A DNA stretch of 64,000 bases from Charina bottae (GCA_023362775.1 JALMGJ010000008.1:38931001-38995000); one strand, 5' to 3'. Shown: positions 1-11,455, numbered from the stretch's first letter. Numbers and translations are program-made. Notes: generated from the letters alone by a model not told the origin.

Positions 1-230
1 TGGTCAAGTGATCGCCATTTTTGACCTTCCTGGCCAGCTTCTGGCAAGCAAAATCATTGGGGAACTGTGTGATTCGCTTAACAACCACGTGGTTCGCTTA
101 ACACCTGCAGGGGTTCGCTTAATGACCACTGCAAAAAGGTTGTAAAATTGGGTCAGATTTGCTTAATGACCGCTTTGCTTAGCAACCTAAATTCCGGTCT
201 CAGTTGTGGTCATTAAGCGAGGACTACCTG
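1..230. mobile_element. MITE with CAGGTAGTCCTCG ends (cut by window start)
   Basis: The right end reads GCGAGGACTACCTG followed by TA. It is the complement of the left end of the copies at 34.05 and 34.69 kb. The interior has the same run of short phrases (TTAAGTGA-like, ACCACAATTGGGACC-like) as those copies. No coding capacity is seen, so this is a non-autonomous DNA transposon. The superfamily is unsure: a TA at the outer edge would suit a Tc1/mariner-type target duplication, but the left flank is missing here. Confidence 0.7.
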
Positions 231-1270
231 TACTTATCTTTAAAGATCTGGGCCAATCTGAGAAAACATTGTCTCCCTTTCCCCATCCCAGATAAGTAGG
301 GGATACAAACCTTTTGGCAGTCCCACCATCTATTTTGTGGCCTGTACTAAATATGTTCTAATGAGGTTGCCATGTTGGACTCCCGCACTTTTTAAAGAAT
401 GGTCTTGATTCGGGTCATAATCATGGTAGAAGAGTTGTAGGAATGTTGGACTATTCCCCCTTATGCATTTTTTGGCTCCAAATTCCTTCTCCCAAATTTC
501 TTAACAGACCCATTTTTTTTCAGTTAGAGCAAATAGTTTGAAAGGTAAGTGGGCATATTCAGTCATTCTGCCATTTTGATATTTTCACCATGCCTTGATA
601 TCTTGTCCATTCCAGGGTATAGGTGGGAATATCAAAGCTCCCAATTGCTGCTGGGAATGAAGAGGAGCAAGCAACAGGTCCAGCTCAAAGGAACATTTCC
701 TATTCCTGAGAGTCCTAGTATCTGCCTGAACATCCCAAGTTATGATGTCGATGATATGCACTGCTGCTATTCTGTCCATGGTTTCAAAGAACAAGGCAAA
801 TGGGTAGACAAACACAGCAAAGGGTGGTTACAATAAAAGCAAATTTTATTGTGATTTATTTGATTAGTTAGATTTATATCCTGTCTCTCCTCCAGGAGCT
901 TACAGTGGGATACGTAGCACTTTCTTCTTCTTTTTCCTGGTTCTAGTCCAACACTTTAAATACTTTATCATACCGTCTTTCCTTTGCAAAAGTGTGACCA
1001 AGGTCTAATTATGGTGTTGAGACGAGGAATCCATTTCAGCAATCAAGATTTGGAAATCTGATCATGGGACATTGTCAGATACAAACATAAACCAAATATT
1101 CCAGGAAGCCCAACAGGTCAAACAAGGTGGAAGGCCAGTGTTTCCCAGAAGTTGTTCCAAAATTTGATTGCTCTCAAGTAGACACTCTTATACAAAAGTT
1201 TCTGATGGCACAATCTATTCCAAGCTAAACCTCTACTCCCAATGTGCTATTCCAAGCCACCTGGAACACC
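231..1270. other. No gene seen; possible LINE tail near 853-920
   Basis: I see no gene or strong motif. A short stretch near 853-920 (ending in a cluster like CTCCAGGAGCTTACAGTGGGA) resembles the 3' end of L2/CR1-group LINEs on the minus strand, but it is too worn to call with confidence. Confidence 0.3.
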
Positions 1271-1388
1271 TTGCTTTCTGCAGCAATGGAGGCAGTCACA
1301 AAGGAATTAGGAAAAAAGACCAGCACCCCCAAAGGGAATTAGGAATGGCAGGGGGACAGAAGCTGGGCATTGGGCAGCAGTGATTGAG
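1271..1388 (+). repeat. Inverted repeat, left arm
   Basis: This stretch is nearly the reverse complement of 2553-2673, from TTGCTTTCTGCAG at one end to GGGCATTGGGCAG at the other. I count only about ten differences over roughly 118 bases. Outside the arms the similarity stops. The enclosed DNA is about 1.16 kb and includes a hAT MITE. It may be a local inverted duplication or two opposed insertions of an unrecognised repeat. Confidence 0.85.
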
Positions 1389-2237
1389 TAAATGTTGGTC
1401 AAATCTCTGCCATTTGGCTCTTAACCTAGCAAAGAAAAGTTCTGCCAGTCTGGAGACAGGAGTCATAAGGCGAAGTTGGAGATCTGGAGTCAGTGAAGTG
1501 AAGGATGGTTCTGTCAAATCACGGCCAACTCCAATACCTCGTCCAATGGAAAAACTTTCCTAAAAGTGGCAGCGAATGGGTCTTCAGTCGCCATGTTCGA
1601 GCTCCTGATTAACTCGCTCTTTTCACTCCCGTTTTCCTCCTAAACCTAAGTAATTGTTTCTAGGATTGCTGGTCTCCTGCTCACTGAGGGGACATGTTCC
1701 TTTTTTTGGAGGGGCGGAATGTCAGGCTCGCTTTGCTTGCCTGCCATGTCTTTGAGACAACACGTGTCACGCCGTATAGAAGCCAGCTCGTGTCAGCCTG
1801 CTTTGTAGCTGCTACTTTGCACTGAAGAGAATTGCCTCCCTCGCATTCCTCGCTGACTGAGACTAACTGTGAACACTGATAAGACACCTGGGCTTTCATT
1901 AACCAGTTGGGAGGGGGGGAAGATCAGGGGTGAGAAAACGGTTGCGTTGAAACTAACAAGGGATAAAGTCAGAGGGATGTTTTTAAGTTTGAATGCCTCG
2001 CACCAAAACTGGTATTCAGAGCTTTGCAGCCGTCCCATGTAGCTGTATGAATTCGTTTAGCATTCTGATGGATTGTCTGGAGAATTTCTTAAGTTAGATA
2101 CTGGCACTGGGATCATCACAGGTTCCATCAAAATTGCAGTGGTAACTCCTGATCCATTGGGTCCTCCTTACTGTTTCTTCATCAACCTCCTGCTTTTCCC
2201 CTCCTCCTTAGAAGTGGACTCATTCGAAGGGCTAGAC
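1389..2237. other. Loop of the inverted repeat; no gene recognised
   Basis: Moderately GC-rich unique-looking sequence between the inverted arms. Short open frames exist on both strands but none resembles a known family, and I see no convincing splice or promoter pattern. Confidence 0.4.
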
Positions 2238-2496
2238 CAGAGCTTTCCAAACTGTGTGTCACGACACGTTAGTGTGTCGGCTACAGTGTCTGGGTGTGTC
2301 GCGGCTGCTGCTGCCTCCGAGCCCTGCCAGGAATCCACACAGGTCCTAGTGCCTGCCTTGTGCCTTGCTGCCTCCAAACCTGCTGTGATACCGCGCAGGT
2401 CCTAGTGCCTGCCTTGTGCCCTGCTGTAAGAGTGTGTTGCGAAATGATGCATGTCTGAAACGTGTGTCACCAACATGAAAAGTTTGGAAAGCTCTG
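2238..2496. mobile_element. hAT-type MITE, VNTR subfamily (copy A)
   Basis: Terminal inverted repeats are CAGAGCTTTCCAAACT and AGTTTGGAAAGCTCTG. The interior holds about two units of the roughly 56-bp repeat found in six copies in the element at 18.34 kb, in the opposite orientation. The flanking 8-mers (GGCTAGAC and GGGAAAAC) match at only five positions, so the TSD is decayed or absent. No transposase is encoded. Confidence 0.8.
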
Positions 2497-2552
2497 GGGA
2501 AAACCCTCTGATCCCATCAGCACCTTCATACACCTGGGCTTAGAAACATTTT

Positions 2553-2673
2553 CTCAAGTGCTTCTGCCCAATGCCCAGCTTTGTCTGTCCCCCTGCCATT
2601 CCTAATCCCCTTTGGGGGTGCTGGCCTTTTCCCCTAATTCCTTTGTGACTGCCTCCATTGCTGCAGAAAGCAA
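2553..2673 (-). repeat. Inverted repeat, right arm
   Basis: Reverse complement partner of 1271-1388. See that entry for extent and similarity. Confidence 0.85.
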
Positions 2674-3519
2674 TCTCGTGAGGCAAATGACCAGACATTA
2701 TGACTTTCCAAGGTCCTTGTGATACCTTATTAACATTCTGTTAGCATAAGTCCTGACTTTATTATTGACTACATTGAATACACAATGCACTGACCTCTGC
2801 CATCTGCAACTAAATCTCTTCCTGCAGATCTATCAAACTGATTTCGTACCAGAAGGAAGGGAGGGGGGTTATGTCCTGGGAAACTTTTAACACTCAGTGG
2901 GAAAAACAGTCTGTTCATTTGACACTGCTTAGCACATCAGACCCTTATTATAATATTAAAATCTAATAAGTCATAACCCTAAGGAGAAAGAATGTTTCCA
3001 TATAAATAGTGTTGTTGCTTTTCTAAAACAAGGAAGACAATAAAAGCCTTGTTAGATCAGACCCTATGTCCATCTATTCCAGTATTAATTTCCAGCAGTG
3101 GGGCAACCTTCCCTTGTGTTTTGTTTCTAGCATCTGGTATTCAGAGATGCAAGCTGGAATTATAACAAAATTTTGCAGAGCGGATTGCCCATCAGCCAGC
3201 TGTGCTTTTTGTCATGATATTCCATCCATTTCCCCCACTGGGTTATTTTATATTTTCCTCTTCCCTTTTCACATGTTCTTCCTGAAGATTCTTTTTGTAC
3301 TTCTACAAACTTTGGGCTTACCCATAATCTTCAAATTCCACCCCCCACGCTACACCTTTCTTGTGTGTGGATGGCAATGTGTGTGCTACCTAAATGATGG
3401 CACCCAGCTCTGAATGCTGCAGCCAGATGGGCAGAGAAGGAGTTCTATTCCAGCTTTAAGGTTGGAATGAAGGATTGGGCGATTTCGGTTGACTTGAGAA
3501 CCCACCATATTGTCTACAT
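2674..3519. other. Mostly unrecognised; worn interspersed repeat near 3040-3175
   Basis: The part around 3040-3175 contains phrases (TTAGATCAGACC, then GTCCATCTATTCCAG, then TCTGGTATTCAGAG) that I associate with an old amniote interspersed repeat of LINE or SINE origin. The rest shows no gene or clear repeat. Confidence 0.35.
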
Positions 3520-3537
3520 CAGAGCTTTCCAAACTGT
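3520..3537. mobile_element. Stub of a hAT-type MITE end (copy B)
   Basis: CAGAGCTTTCCAAACTGT matches the left terminal repeat of the family, preceded by GTCTACAT, which resembles the favoured 8-bp target. The rest of the element is missing, and Penelope-like sequence follows at once. A later insertion or deletion probably removed it. Confidence 0.55.
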
Positions 3538-3840
3538 CTGTAGCTTGAATCATGTCAACTGGATTTCTATTTTCTCAGTGGAAACGTTTCGCTCCTTATC
3601 CAAGAAGCTTCTTCAGTCTGAGCAAAGTTAGTAAGGGAATCCTTAAATATGTTTCTAGGGTGGCTGTGTGACCTTGCACCTGGGGCTAGGTCATGGTTAT
3701 TTGAGATGTTTATTTCTAAGTCTTAGGGCGGGGTCCCTTGTCTTTTTCATGAATACGGAATATTACATAAGACCCCGTCCCGTTTTGCCATCCTGAAATA
3801 TGGTCAGCCTAGACTTTGGGTACTTCACTGTAGTACTTAG
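3538..3840 (-). mobile_element. Penelope-like retroelement fragment
   Basis: The phrase TGGAAACGTTTCGCTCC followed by AAGAAGCTTCTTCAGTCTGA is, on the minus strand, the characteristic terminal sequence of vertebrate Penelope-like elements (GAAGAAGCTTCTTGGAT then GCGAAACGTTTCC). No reverse transcriptase or GIY-YIG reading frame survives. The right boundary is approximate. Confidence 0.6.
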
Positions 3841-3873
3841 AAGAGGCAAGGCCCATCAGTCCTGAGAGACGTA

Positions 3874-3878
3874 CATAT

Positions 3879-3909
<31 letters not shown>

Positions 3910-3949
3910 TTCATTCATTCATTCATTCATTCATTCATTCATTCATTCA
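3874..3949. repeat. (ATTT)n-(ATTC)n microsatellite
   Basis: Uninterrupted ATTT units pass directly into about nine ATTC units. A short open frame across it is a by-product. Confidence 0.95.
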
Positions 3950-4408
3950 TATTGATATGGTTGCGCCTCTCACCACAGCAGCTCTGGGCAGCAAAGTTAG
4001 AAACCACAGTACTCACCAGAAGGGCTTTGTAGGTGACAACCAGCCCCAACCAGTTGACAGGTGTTAGAGATACAGGTGTTACTGGCTGGGGGGGGGAAGT
4101 GCTCTTCTTGTAAATAATACACCACACCATCCAAATAGTGGAAAAAGTTATTTTGTGGGCAACAAAAACAAAATTCTACTAAAACAAATTGCCAGAGTAA
4201 TACAGTAACAAATATTTTCCCAATAGGAGTTGGCCTCTGTTTTGTCTCAGTTTGTATCCTCTCTGAAACCTATGGCTTGAATGATTTGGAAGACCTTTAC
4301 TCCAATTCCACCGATGTTAACAAGAAAAACTCTCACCTGGAGAGGAAGGATATTAAAAGCTGGGCCCGTTGAAAAGTTTTGGCGCTATGGACTAGCCCAA
4401 GGAAAACA
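3950..4408. other. Nothing recognised
   Basis: No gene, RNA or repeat was recognised between the microsatellite and the SINE. Confidence 0.4.
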
Positions 4409-4672
4409 GTAAAGGTAAAGGTTTTCCCCTGCACAGTCGTGTCCGACTCTAGGGGCCGGTGCTCATCTCCGTTTGTTAGCCGAAGAGCTAGTGCTGTCCG
4501 AAGACGCTTCCGCGGTCATGTGGCCGGCATGACAAGCACAGAACGCTGTTACCTTCCCACCGAAGTGGTACCTATTTATCTACTTGCATTTGCATGCTTT
4601 CGAATTGCTGGGTTGGCAAGAGCTGGGGCTAGTGCTGAAGCTCACTCCGTGGGTCTCGAACCGCCAAAAACA
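4409..4672 (-). mobile_element. tRNA-derived SINE (squamate family), 5' end truncated
   Basis: Minus-strand copy of the SINE present seven times in the window. The 3' end gives (A)GGTAAAGG on the plus strand, followed by the GTGTCCGACTCTAGGGGCC block. Only part of the tRNA-like head remains: a B-box-like GTCTCGAACC is visible at the right side, while the A box is missing. No clear TSD. Confidence 0.85.
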
Positions 4673-5473
4673 AGAGGCAACTAGAAGATTAGGGAGGCTA
4701 TAAGAAGCTGTGTAGTCCACAAACCTTTTCTGACCCAAGGTAAGACATTGTTCTTACCTTTGAGGAGAAAATAAGCAACTGAAATTGAAATACATATGAC
4801 TTATTTTTGATGCTTTGTGTAAGAGGAAGATGGGGATAAGACCATGGTTGTAGATTATGCAAATGAGGTCAGAGGAGTTAACATATTGGAAGGAGCTGAC
4901 ATTTGTCCTGGTGGATTGAATTGTTAGCATGACAGAATCACTTAAATTAGATCCACTAACATCAGGTTTCCTCTCATTATTGACCCCTGCAGAGTGGGCC
5001 TGACAAGTCGAACTGTTGCAAAGTTCATTAAGAATGTGAAATAACTCAGCCATTCGGGAAACACAGCAAACAGATGACAGCAAACTCACACTTTTTGCAA
5101 CTTCAGCACAAATAGGTTTTTACCAAGGACACCTGGGACAATACCGCTCTTCTCTGACCTAGATTCAGATGCAATGCTCATTAACAAATGCCCTTCAAGG
5201 TCCTCTCAAAAACATTCCTTGGAAGAACGATGAGCTCGAATACAGGTTGACCACCTGTACTTGCAAACAGCAGCTTTTCCAAAAAAGCCCCTGAAGCAGC
5301 AATTATCAAACTTTGAGATATCAAGACCCATTAAAATAGTACATGAATTTGTGCAACCATCCCCCATGAAACAAACAAAGTGATTGTGAATAGGGCTGGG
5401 TAAGAAATAAATATACCACTTACTTGTAATGATTAAATGTTAATCTGTAGAGCAAAGCAATGATATAACCTTA
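4673..5473. other. Nothing recognised
   Basis: AT-leaning single-copy-looking sequence. A 111-codon open frame on the minus strand (4754-5089) has no family resemblance that I can see and is probably chance. Confidence 0.4.
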
Positions 5474-5477
5474 ACAT

Positions 5478-5509
<32 letters not shown>

Positions 5510-5850
5510 TTAATTAATTAATTTTTATCCCGACTTTATTGTTTTTATAAATAACTCAAGGCGGCGAACATACCTCTTCTCCTTCCTCCTCCTATTTTCC
5601 CCACAACAACAACCCTGTAAGGTGAGTTGGGTGGAGAGAGAGTGACTGGCCCAAGGTCACCCAGCTGGCTTTCATGCCTAAGGCGGGACTAGAACTCTCA
5701 ATCTCCTGGTTTGCCATTGGCTCCTTCCTAGGGCTGAGAGACAGGGACTGGCCCAAGGTCACCCAGCCGGCTTTCATGCCTAAGGCAGGACTAGAACTCT
5801 CAGTCTCCTGGTTTCTAGCCCATTGCCTTAACCACTAGACCAAATTGGCT
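5474..5850 (-). mobile_element. Dimeric Sauria-type SINE with L2-like tail
   Basis: Read on the minus strand: a tRNA-like head (AGAGCCAGTTTGGTCTAGTG, then AAACCAGGAGACTGAGAG), a middle part (CTCTCAGCCCTAGGAAGG), then a second partial head, then a tail with GCCGCCTTGAGTTATTTATA and an ATTT/TTAA-rich end. The tail resembles an L2-group LINE 3' end rather than the usual Bov-B-like tail. A nearly identical copy lies at 50.2 kb. Confidence 0.85.
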
Positions 5851-5854
5851 CTTA

Positions 5855-6063
5855 TATAAATTCTTGTAAATAAATATTTAATATTTTCATATATTTATTA
5901 TATTTATTATAATATATTTTATATTTTATATATTATAATTATAATAAATATAATTTATATTTATATAATATTTATTATATTTATTATATAATAATAAAAT
6001 ATAATAATAATAAATAATATCTATAAATATAAATAATAAATATTAAATATTAAATTAAATACT
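5855..6063. repeat. AT-rich low-complexity tract
   Basis: Almost only A and T, with imperfect TAAATA and TTTATTATA units. It may have grown from the tail region of an inserted element. Confidence 0.9.
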
Positions 6064-6538
6064 TGTAACATAAAGCTGTTTCATTGCAAATAAACCCCAC
6101 ATCACTCAGAAATTTAAAACCACATTTTTTGTAATAGGGAGAATTAACTTGCTTATTTTTGTATGGTTTTGTCTTCTGGCTTCAAGGTTTCTGCAGATGT
6201 AAAATTACCAACTTTTAAAAAAATTAAAAAAATGAAGACAGGGTTGACACTTTTTTTGTTGTTCTTAGTGTTTGAGGAAAAATAAACACTCATTTGGACA
6301 ATGATTGACTCCAGTATTAATTTTTCACTGGGATGAGGATGGGGAATTGGATTGATTTTCTCATTCCTCTTCTCTCCCTCCACTTCCTCTCTCCCTATTC
6401 TTTATTGTAGGCAATTATTGTTACTCACCTAAGTCAGGAAAAAAATAGAACATATTTTTTATTTGCCTGGGCTGCTATGGACCCTAGACAAAATTCTGTT
6501 CCTTCCCTTAAGCAGCTTCTCTTAAAGTGCTCTTAAAA
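6064..6538. other. Nothing recognised
   Basis: AT-rich sequence with no gene or repeat recognised. Confidence 0.4.
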
Positions 6539-6814
6539 TTCTACAGCAGAGCTTTCCAAACTGTGTGTCGCCACACAAAAGTGTGTTGCCACACACAGTC
6601 TGGTGTGTCGCCACACAACCCGGAAGTGCTGATCATCATCAGCGCTTCCAGGTTTTCCCGTGGCGACACACCAACCGCGGCGCGTAAAAACCCGAAAGCG
6701 GCAGCAGCGCTTCCGGGTTTTTGCGCGCTGCCGCAATGGCGGCACTTCCGGGTTTTCCCGTGGCGACACACCAACGGCGGTCACGGGAAAACTTTGGAAA
6801 GCCCTGTTCTACAG
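6539..6814. mobile_element. hAT-type MITE (copy C) with perfect TSD
   Basis: Body 6547-6806, starting CAGAGCTTTCCAAACTGTG and ending AACTTTGGAAAGCCCTG. It is bounded by a perfect 8-bp direct repeat TTCTACAG at 6539-6546 and 6807-6814. The subterminal part repeats GTGTGTCGCCACAC-like palindromes. The interior has inverted CTTCCGGGTTTT segments. An 8-bp TSD fits the hAT superfamily. No transposase is encoded. Confidence 0.9.
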
Positions 6815-6960
6815 CTTGCAAAACACTGGTAGGCTGTAAATTGCTATCAGTACTTTCTCCCAGCGCATCTGCACTGCAATCATTCTCCATTCGAACTTCC
6901 TTCTTCTTATAAATCCCTCCCCCAACTCATACAGTTACCTTCTTGCCACAGCCTTCTTCC

Positions 6961-8165
6961 TTTTTTTCTTTGTATAGTAATTTTATTAAATATTATAATT
7001 AAAACAATACAAACTAATACAAACTGAAAAAATAGAAGAGTAAAAAGAAAGAGTAAAAGGTGCAGAAAAGAAAGAAGAAAAAAGGGAAAGAAGAGAAAGA
7101 GAAAGAGAAAGAGAAAGAGAAAGAGAAAGAGAAAGAGAAAGAGAAAGAGAAAGAGAAAGAGAAAGAGAAAGAGAAAGAGAAAGAGAAAGAGAAAGAGAAA
7201 GAGAAGAAAGAGAAAGAAAAAGAAAAAGAAAAAGAAAAAGAAAAAAGAATATAGTAAAGAGAAAAGAATATAGTAAAGAAAAAGAAAAGAAATATATATT
7301 TGTGATGTATCTTCCCACCTTCATCACAAGAATAAACAATTTAGTAACTGATCACTTTCTGTTAAAATACAACAAATGATCTCTTCTTCCCATATCCCAT
7401 CTCTTATCTATATACAAATCCATGAAGCGTCATCATTTCAGTCCTGATGTCAGCAAAAGTCCATTAAGAGTGGCCAGACATAACAACATATCTATTTTAA
7501 CCTTGATCAAATAAGCCAACTTATTGGCTTATTCCTTTTACTTCTAACAATCTTAATATTTAGTCCCTTCAAGTAATGTTGAACTTGGTTCCTTTTCATT
7601 TTTTCTTTGTCCCTTCTCATAAAATTCTTCAAAACTTTAACAAGCCTCTTTTGTAAATCCAATATAGGAAAATTATCTAGGTCACTCTCTTGGTTTGTTG
7701 TTTGTATATCCCTTTTAATTATTAAGACATCAGCGGATTCTTTTGTATGTCCAGTGTAACATCTTTTCCATGTCATTCTTGTACAAATCCACTTTCAACA
7801 CAATCTCACTCTTGTCAGGTAGAACTTGCTCCTCTTCCATAACATCTTTTAGACACAGTCTATCTATAGAGGCAGACACTTTTAAAATTAACTTCTGGGT
7901 CCATTGTTCAGAAACAGCCTTTCTCCTTTTCCATACATGGTAGTTCTGCTGCAGAGTGAGAGTCAGGTCAGAGGTTTGCATAGGAGCCTGGTGCATTCCA
8001 GAGCGGATTAGTCCCTACTTGAAAGGTAAACACAATGTTGTTAAAAAACAAAAAGAGTCTTTGGACTGTGGCAATGTTACACTTTTTACATTCAAAAAAA
8101 TTGATTCCACATACTTTGGTGATGTCAACATAGCTCTGCCAGGCCCAGTCAGAACCTGAAACAAT
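6961..8165 (-). mobile_element. L1-like LINE fragment, minus strand
   Basis: The minus strand carries broken open frames, including residues reading SIDRLCLKDVMEEEQVLPDK (near 7850) and ILDLQKRLVKVLKNF (near 7640). They match a second copy at 44.7-45.7 kb (MDRLCPKNVLEEMAEEEQVL), so they belong to one repeat family. The shared non-coding part includes AAAATACAACAAATGATCTC and CATATCCCATCTCTTATCTA. I assign it to L1-like LINEs from its basic, lysine-rich ORF and AT-rich 3' part. This is an inference, not a domain match. Confidence 0.6.
7091..7246. repeat. (GAGAAA)n microsatellite
   Basis: About 18 near-perfect hexamers followed by AGAAAA units, sitting inside the L1-like fragment. It produces artefactual KEKEKE and SLSLSL open frames. 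Confidence 0.97.
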
Positions 8166-8284
8166 GTTTTTTTTTAAATGTGCTATCTTTAAATTGGAAA
8201 AGACCACCAGAAATATGATCAATCAATCAATTGCATTGATTGAGAAATATGATCTAGTATTAATCAAACAGATTGCCACCAGTT

Positions 8285-9245
8285 TTGTCCTGGATCCTGT
8301 ACCCTTCATGCCTGTATGAATGACATGGGTAAAGAGAAAGCTGGAATGCTTATCAGATCTGCAGATAACACAATATTGGGTAGGATAGCTAATGTTCTGA
8401 AAGACAAAAATAAAACTCAGAACGATCTTGAGAAGCTAAAGAATTTTGCTGAAAGCGGTGGAATGATATTTAAGAGGAAAAAAGGCAAAGTTCTTCACTC
8501 AGACAACACAAATCAAAGATACAGATATAAGATGGGGGTGATCTGGCTTGGCAATAGTACTTAATGGGAAAACTCTTGGAATAGTGGTTGATAGCTTATA
8601 TTCAGTTTGCAGTTGTGTGGTGTAGCCACAAAGCAAAACAACAGCAAAAGAGCAAGGACAATTTTTGGCTGCATCAATGGGACTCTAGTTTTTAAATCAC
8701 AGGAAGCATTCCCTTTTATATTGCATCAGTGAACATCCCCCCTCAGAGATTTGTGTCCAGTGCTCAGCATCATATTTTAAGAAATATTCAGCCAAATTAG
8801 AATGGCAATGAGAGAAGCATGGTGATTATCAGGGACTAGAAACAAGGTCCTAGGGAGAAAGATTGAAGCAGATGGGCATGAGAAAATACATCTGAGGTGA
8901 GATATGTTATCATTCTCCAAACGCTTTAAAAGATGGCCTGCTGAAGAAGGTCAAGACCTGTTGTGTCTTATTCCAGAATGCAGGACATTAAATAATGGCT
9001 ACAAGTTACAGGAAGGCAGATTCTGAGGTTGGAAAAAAACTTCATTTCAGCAAGAGCAGTTTGACAGTGGAACCAATTACTCAGAGAGGTGGTTGGTTCC
9101 CCACCATTGGATGTATTCAAGCAGAGATTAGACAGCCCTCTGCTGGGGGTGCTTTAATACGGGTACCTGCACTGAATAGGGAGTTGGAGCCAAATGGTTT
9201 CTTCCAATTCTGTGTTTTATTATGGTATCTACACTCTTGCTAGCT
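8285..9245 (+). mobile_element. CR1 LINE fragment (RT end and C-terminus)
   Basis: The frame at 8316-8564 reads DMGKEKAGMLIRSADNTILG and then TNQRYRYKMGVIWLGNST, the CR1 reverse transcriptase around the catalytic ADD box and downstream. Further broken frames continue with a C-terminal CR1 pattern up to about 9240 (near 8990: NNGYKLQEGRF-like). The catalytic motif reads ADNT instead of ADDT, and there are frameshifts and stops. It is a dead, 5'-truncated copy. Confidence 0.85.
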
Positions 9246-9590
9246 GAGTGGCTGAGACTCCACACCAGGGATGAATCTACAAGTGCAGGGACAGGAACAA
9301 CAGAACGTGTTTTACGTGGCTGATGGTCCTAGGATCCAGTTCTTCTGAGTCTGCTCTGCCTGCCTTCTCATTCTGCTTCTCTTCTTCCTCCTTCTCCTGA
9401 AGCTGGCCTAGCTGAATCAGCCCCTATTAAACAAATATCTATCATCCTGGTCATCTTGGGGGCAGAAAACCATACATAATATTTCCGACACCCTGTTCTT
9501 GTTCAACCTTACTTCTTCGCAAGGCTTACAGTAGTGATCATACTACTTGGGGATGTAGGCCATCTTCCCTCAAAACAATGATTAGGACAT
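9246..9590. other. Nothing recognised
   Basis: No gene or repeat recognised in this interval. Confidence 0.4.
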
Positions 9591-9593
9591 TAC

Positions 9594-9856
9594 CTGTTGT
9601 GTGGTGGTTGTGATCCCTGCAGCAACTTTTCAAGCAGCTGCACACCATCCTTTGCTCTATCGATTCTTCTTGTCAACAGCTCCTCCACTCTGGACTGTAA
9701 AAACTTGATGAGGACAGGTAGCAAGCAAACACTGCAGTGCGGAGTCAGCTGTTTGCTTGTAGATTTGAAAGGCAAAGTGTTCCAGGAAGGTGTATTGAGT
9801 GTTCCGTCAAGTGCATAATCTTTGTCAGTATATGATATAGAGCATGGTGGACTATC
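9594..9856 (-). other. Candidate exon or gene relic, unrecognised
   Basis: An open frame of about 85 codons on the minus strand includes PVLIKFLQSRVEELLTRRID and RAKDGVQLLEKLLQG, which read like a charged amphipathic helix rather than chance translation. It ends at CACAACAG|GTAATG, a good splice donor, with the stop codon falling across the donor. Upstream, near 9946, TATACACAG resembles a 3' splice site, but the frame is closed by a TAA between the two. I cannot name a family. It may be a true exon with a nearer acceptor, a decayed exon, or chance. Confidence 0.2.
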
Positions 9857-10099
9857 TTATATCCCTCATGACAAACAAGGCCATGAAATCCAGCACAAAA
9901 AAATTGGCCTTGTGCTCTTCCTCAGACATTCTTGCAACAGAAGTCTGTGTATAAACAGAAATGAGTGTTTTTAAAATGCATTATATTATATACATACAGT
10001 ATCTTTGAAAATAAACTTGTTTCTCAACATGCTACAACAAATAATGTGATGCAGTTGATTAGCTTCTGGATTATTTGAATTAGGACTGAGTATTTTGCA

Positions 10100-10320
10100 T
10101 GTCTACAGCAATCTTGGCTGATCTTGAAAACATTAAGCAGGATCCAACCTGGGTTGGATAGGGTAGGAAATGCCAAAGCTGTAGCTATATTGGCAAATAA
10201 AATGGGAAAAGACAATGGTAAACCACTTTCAGACTACCACTGAGGAAACTACATGGACATGTCCTGGTAATTACTAGGAGCAAGCTAGTTTCAAGAGTGT
10301 CTATTTTGCATTAAGGCAGA
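10100..10320 (+). mobile_element. Possible 5S-rRNA-derived SINE, worn
   Basis: TTGGCTGATCTTGAAAACATTAAGCAGG followed by GGGTTGGATAGGGTAGG resembles the internal promoter half of 5S rRNA as found in SINE3-type elements. It is followed by the commonly linked GACAATGGTAAACCACTTTC stretch. It is diverged and not a functional 5S gene. Confidence 0.45.
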
Positions 10321-11455
10321 CCCGGCCCACACTCAAATACCTCTTTCTCTTCCTAGGTCACTGAATCACCTTAGGTTATTCACTATCAATTATCCTAATC
10401 CAACTTGCATGGTTCCTGTGTGGATAAAATGGAAGCAAGCCACTTTGAGGTTCTTTGAGAAAAAGTAGAATATAAGTTAAACAGATGGATGCTAAATTAA
10501 AAAGTAGGGAAATAGCTGAGGACCAGTTAATGAAGGCCAGAAACAGTCAGGATCCAGGAGAAATTTCCAAAATGTATTCTAAGAGCTGAAGAAATCTGAT
10601 GACTGAAACTAAAATGATATTGAAAAGAGATAAGAAACATTGGCTAAGAGCTAAGGAATTTGGACCAAGTTTGCAAGCCCCTTTATATATTCTTAAATAA
10701 GATCTTTACTTTCAGAATCTTATTACATAGCTTAGCTAAGACTTAACTATTAAAAGAGCTTGCCCATGAATTCTTGCTGGGTAAATAACACATCAAACAA
10801 TTGCTGGGAGAAGAGGAAGATTTTGCCAGACTATCCCTCACATTGCATTATGTGATGTAGAAAAGAGGCTTCAAAGTGCAAGTTGTATGATGAACAGGGG
10901 ATACATCTTATGTTCAACTTTTCATCCCTGGCAGTTTCTTGCATGTATTGGATGCTGACTTTCATGTCTTCAGGAGTCAGAAAATGTTTTCACTTCATCT
11001 TCAGAATTAGTGTTATTTTCTGCCTGCATTATTTCATCCAATTTGGCCAGTTGTTAATGTGCTTTCTTCTGTTCTCCCTAAAAGTAGTTATTAACAAACT
11101 GCAGCTGGTATCAAAAAAGTTGCTACAAGGATCCCCACTGGCAACAGATGGCGAGAACCTATCATTTTTGCTCCATTTCAATGGTACTTCTATTAGAAAG
11201 TTTAGTTAGCTTCAAGGGATTTGCTTTGATTTTCACCAGTTCCATCCCTGTGGAAATGCCATGGTGGAATTTAGCCACACAATGACTTTGCTGGTGCCGG
11301 GCAAAGTATAGGATGAGAGCAAATTAATGAACCTTTGAAAATGACCACAACGGTGGTGCTGTTAACATGTCAAGGTTTACTACTTCTTCTTTCCTAGAAC
11401 TTGCTCTTCTTGTTATCTCATCCTACTGCATGTAGGATCTTCCAATTTCACGTAT
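10321..11455. other. Nothing recognised
   Basis: Includes a 108-codon plus-strand frame at 10883-11209 with no family resemblance. No RNA gene or clear repeat seen. Confidence 0.4.

Noticed and set aside
6986..7339. Ser-Leu and Lys-Glu repeat proteins
   Set aside because: Translation of the GAGAAA microsatellite.
10100..10200. A functional 5S rRNA gene
   Set aside because: Only part of the internal promoter region is similar and it is diverged; more like a SINE.
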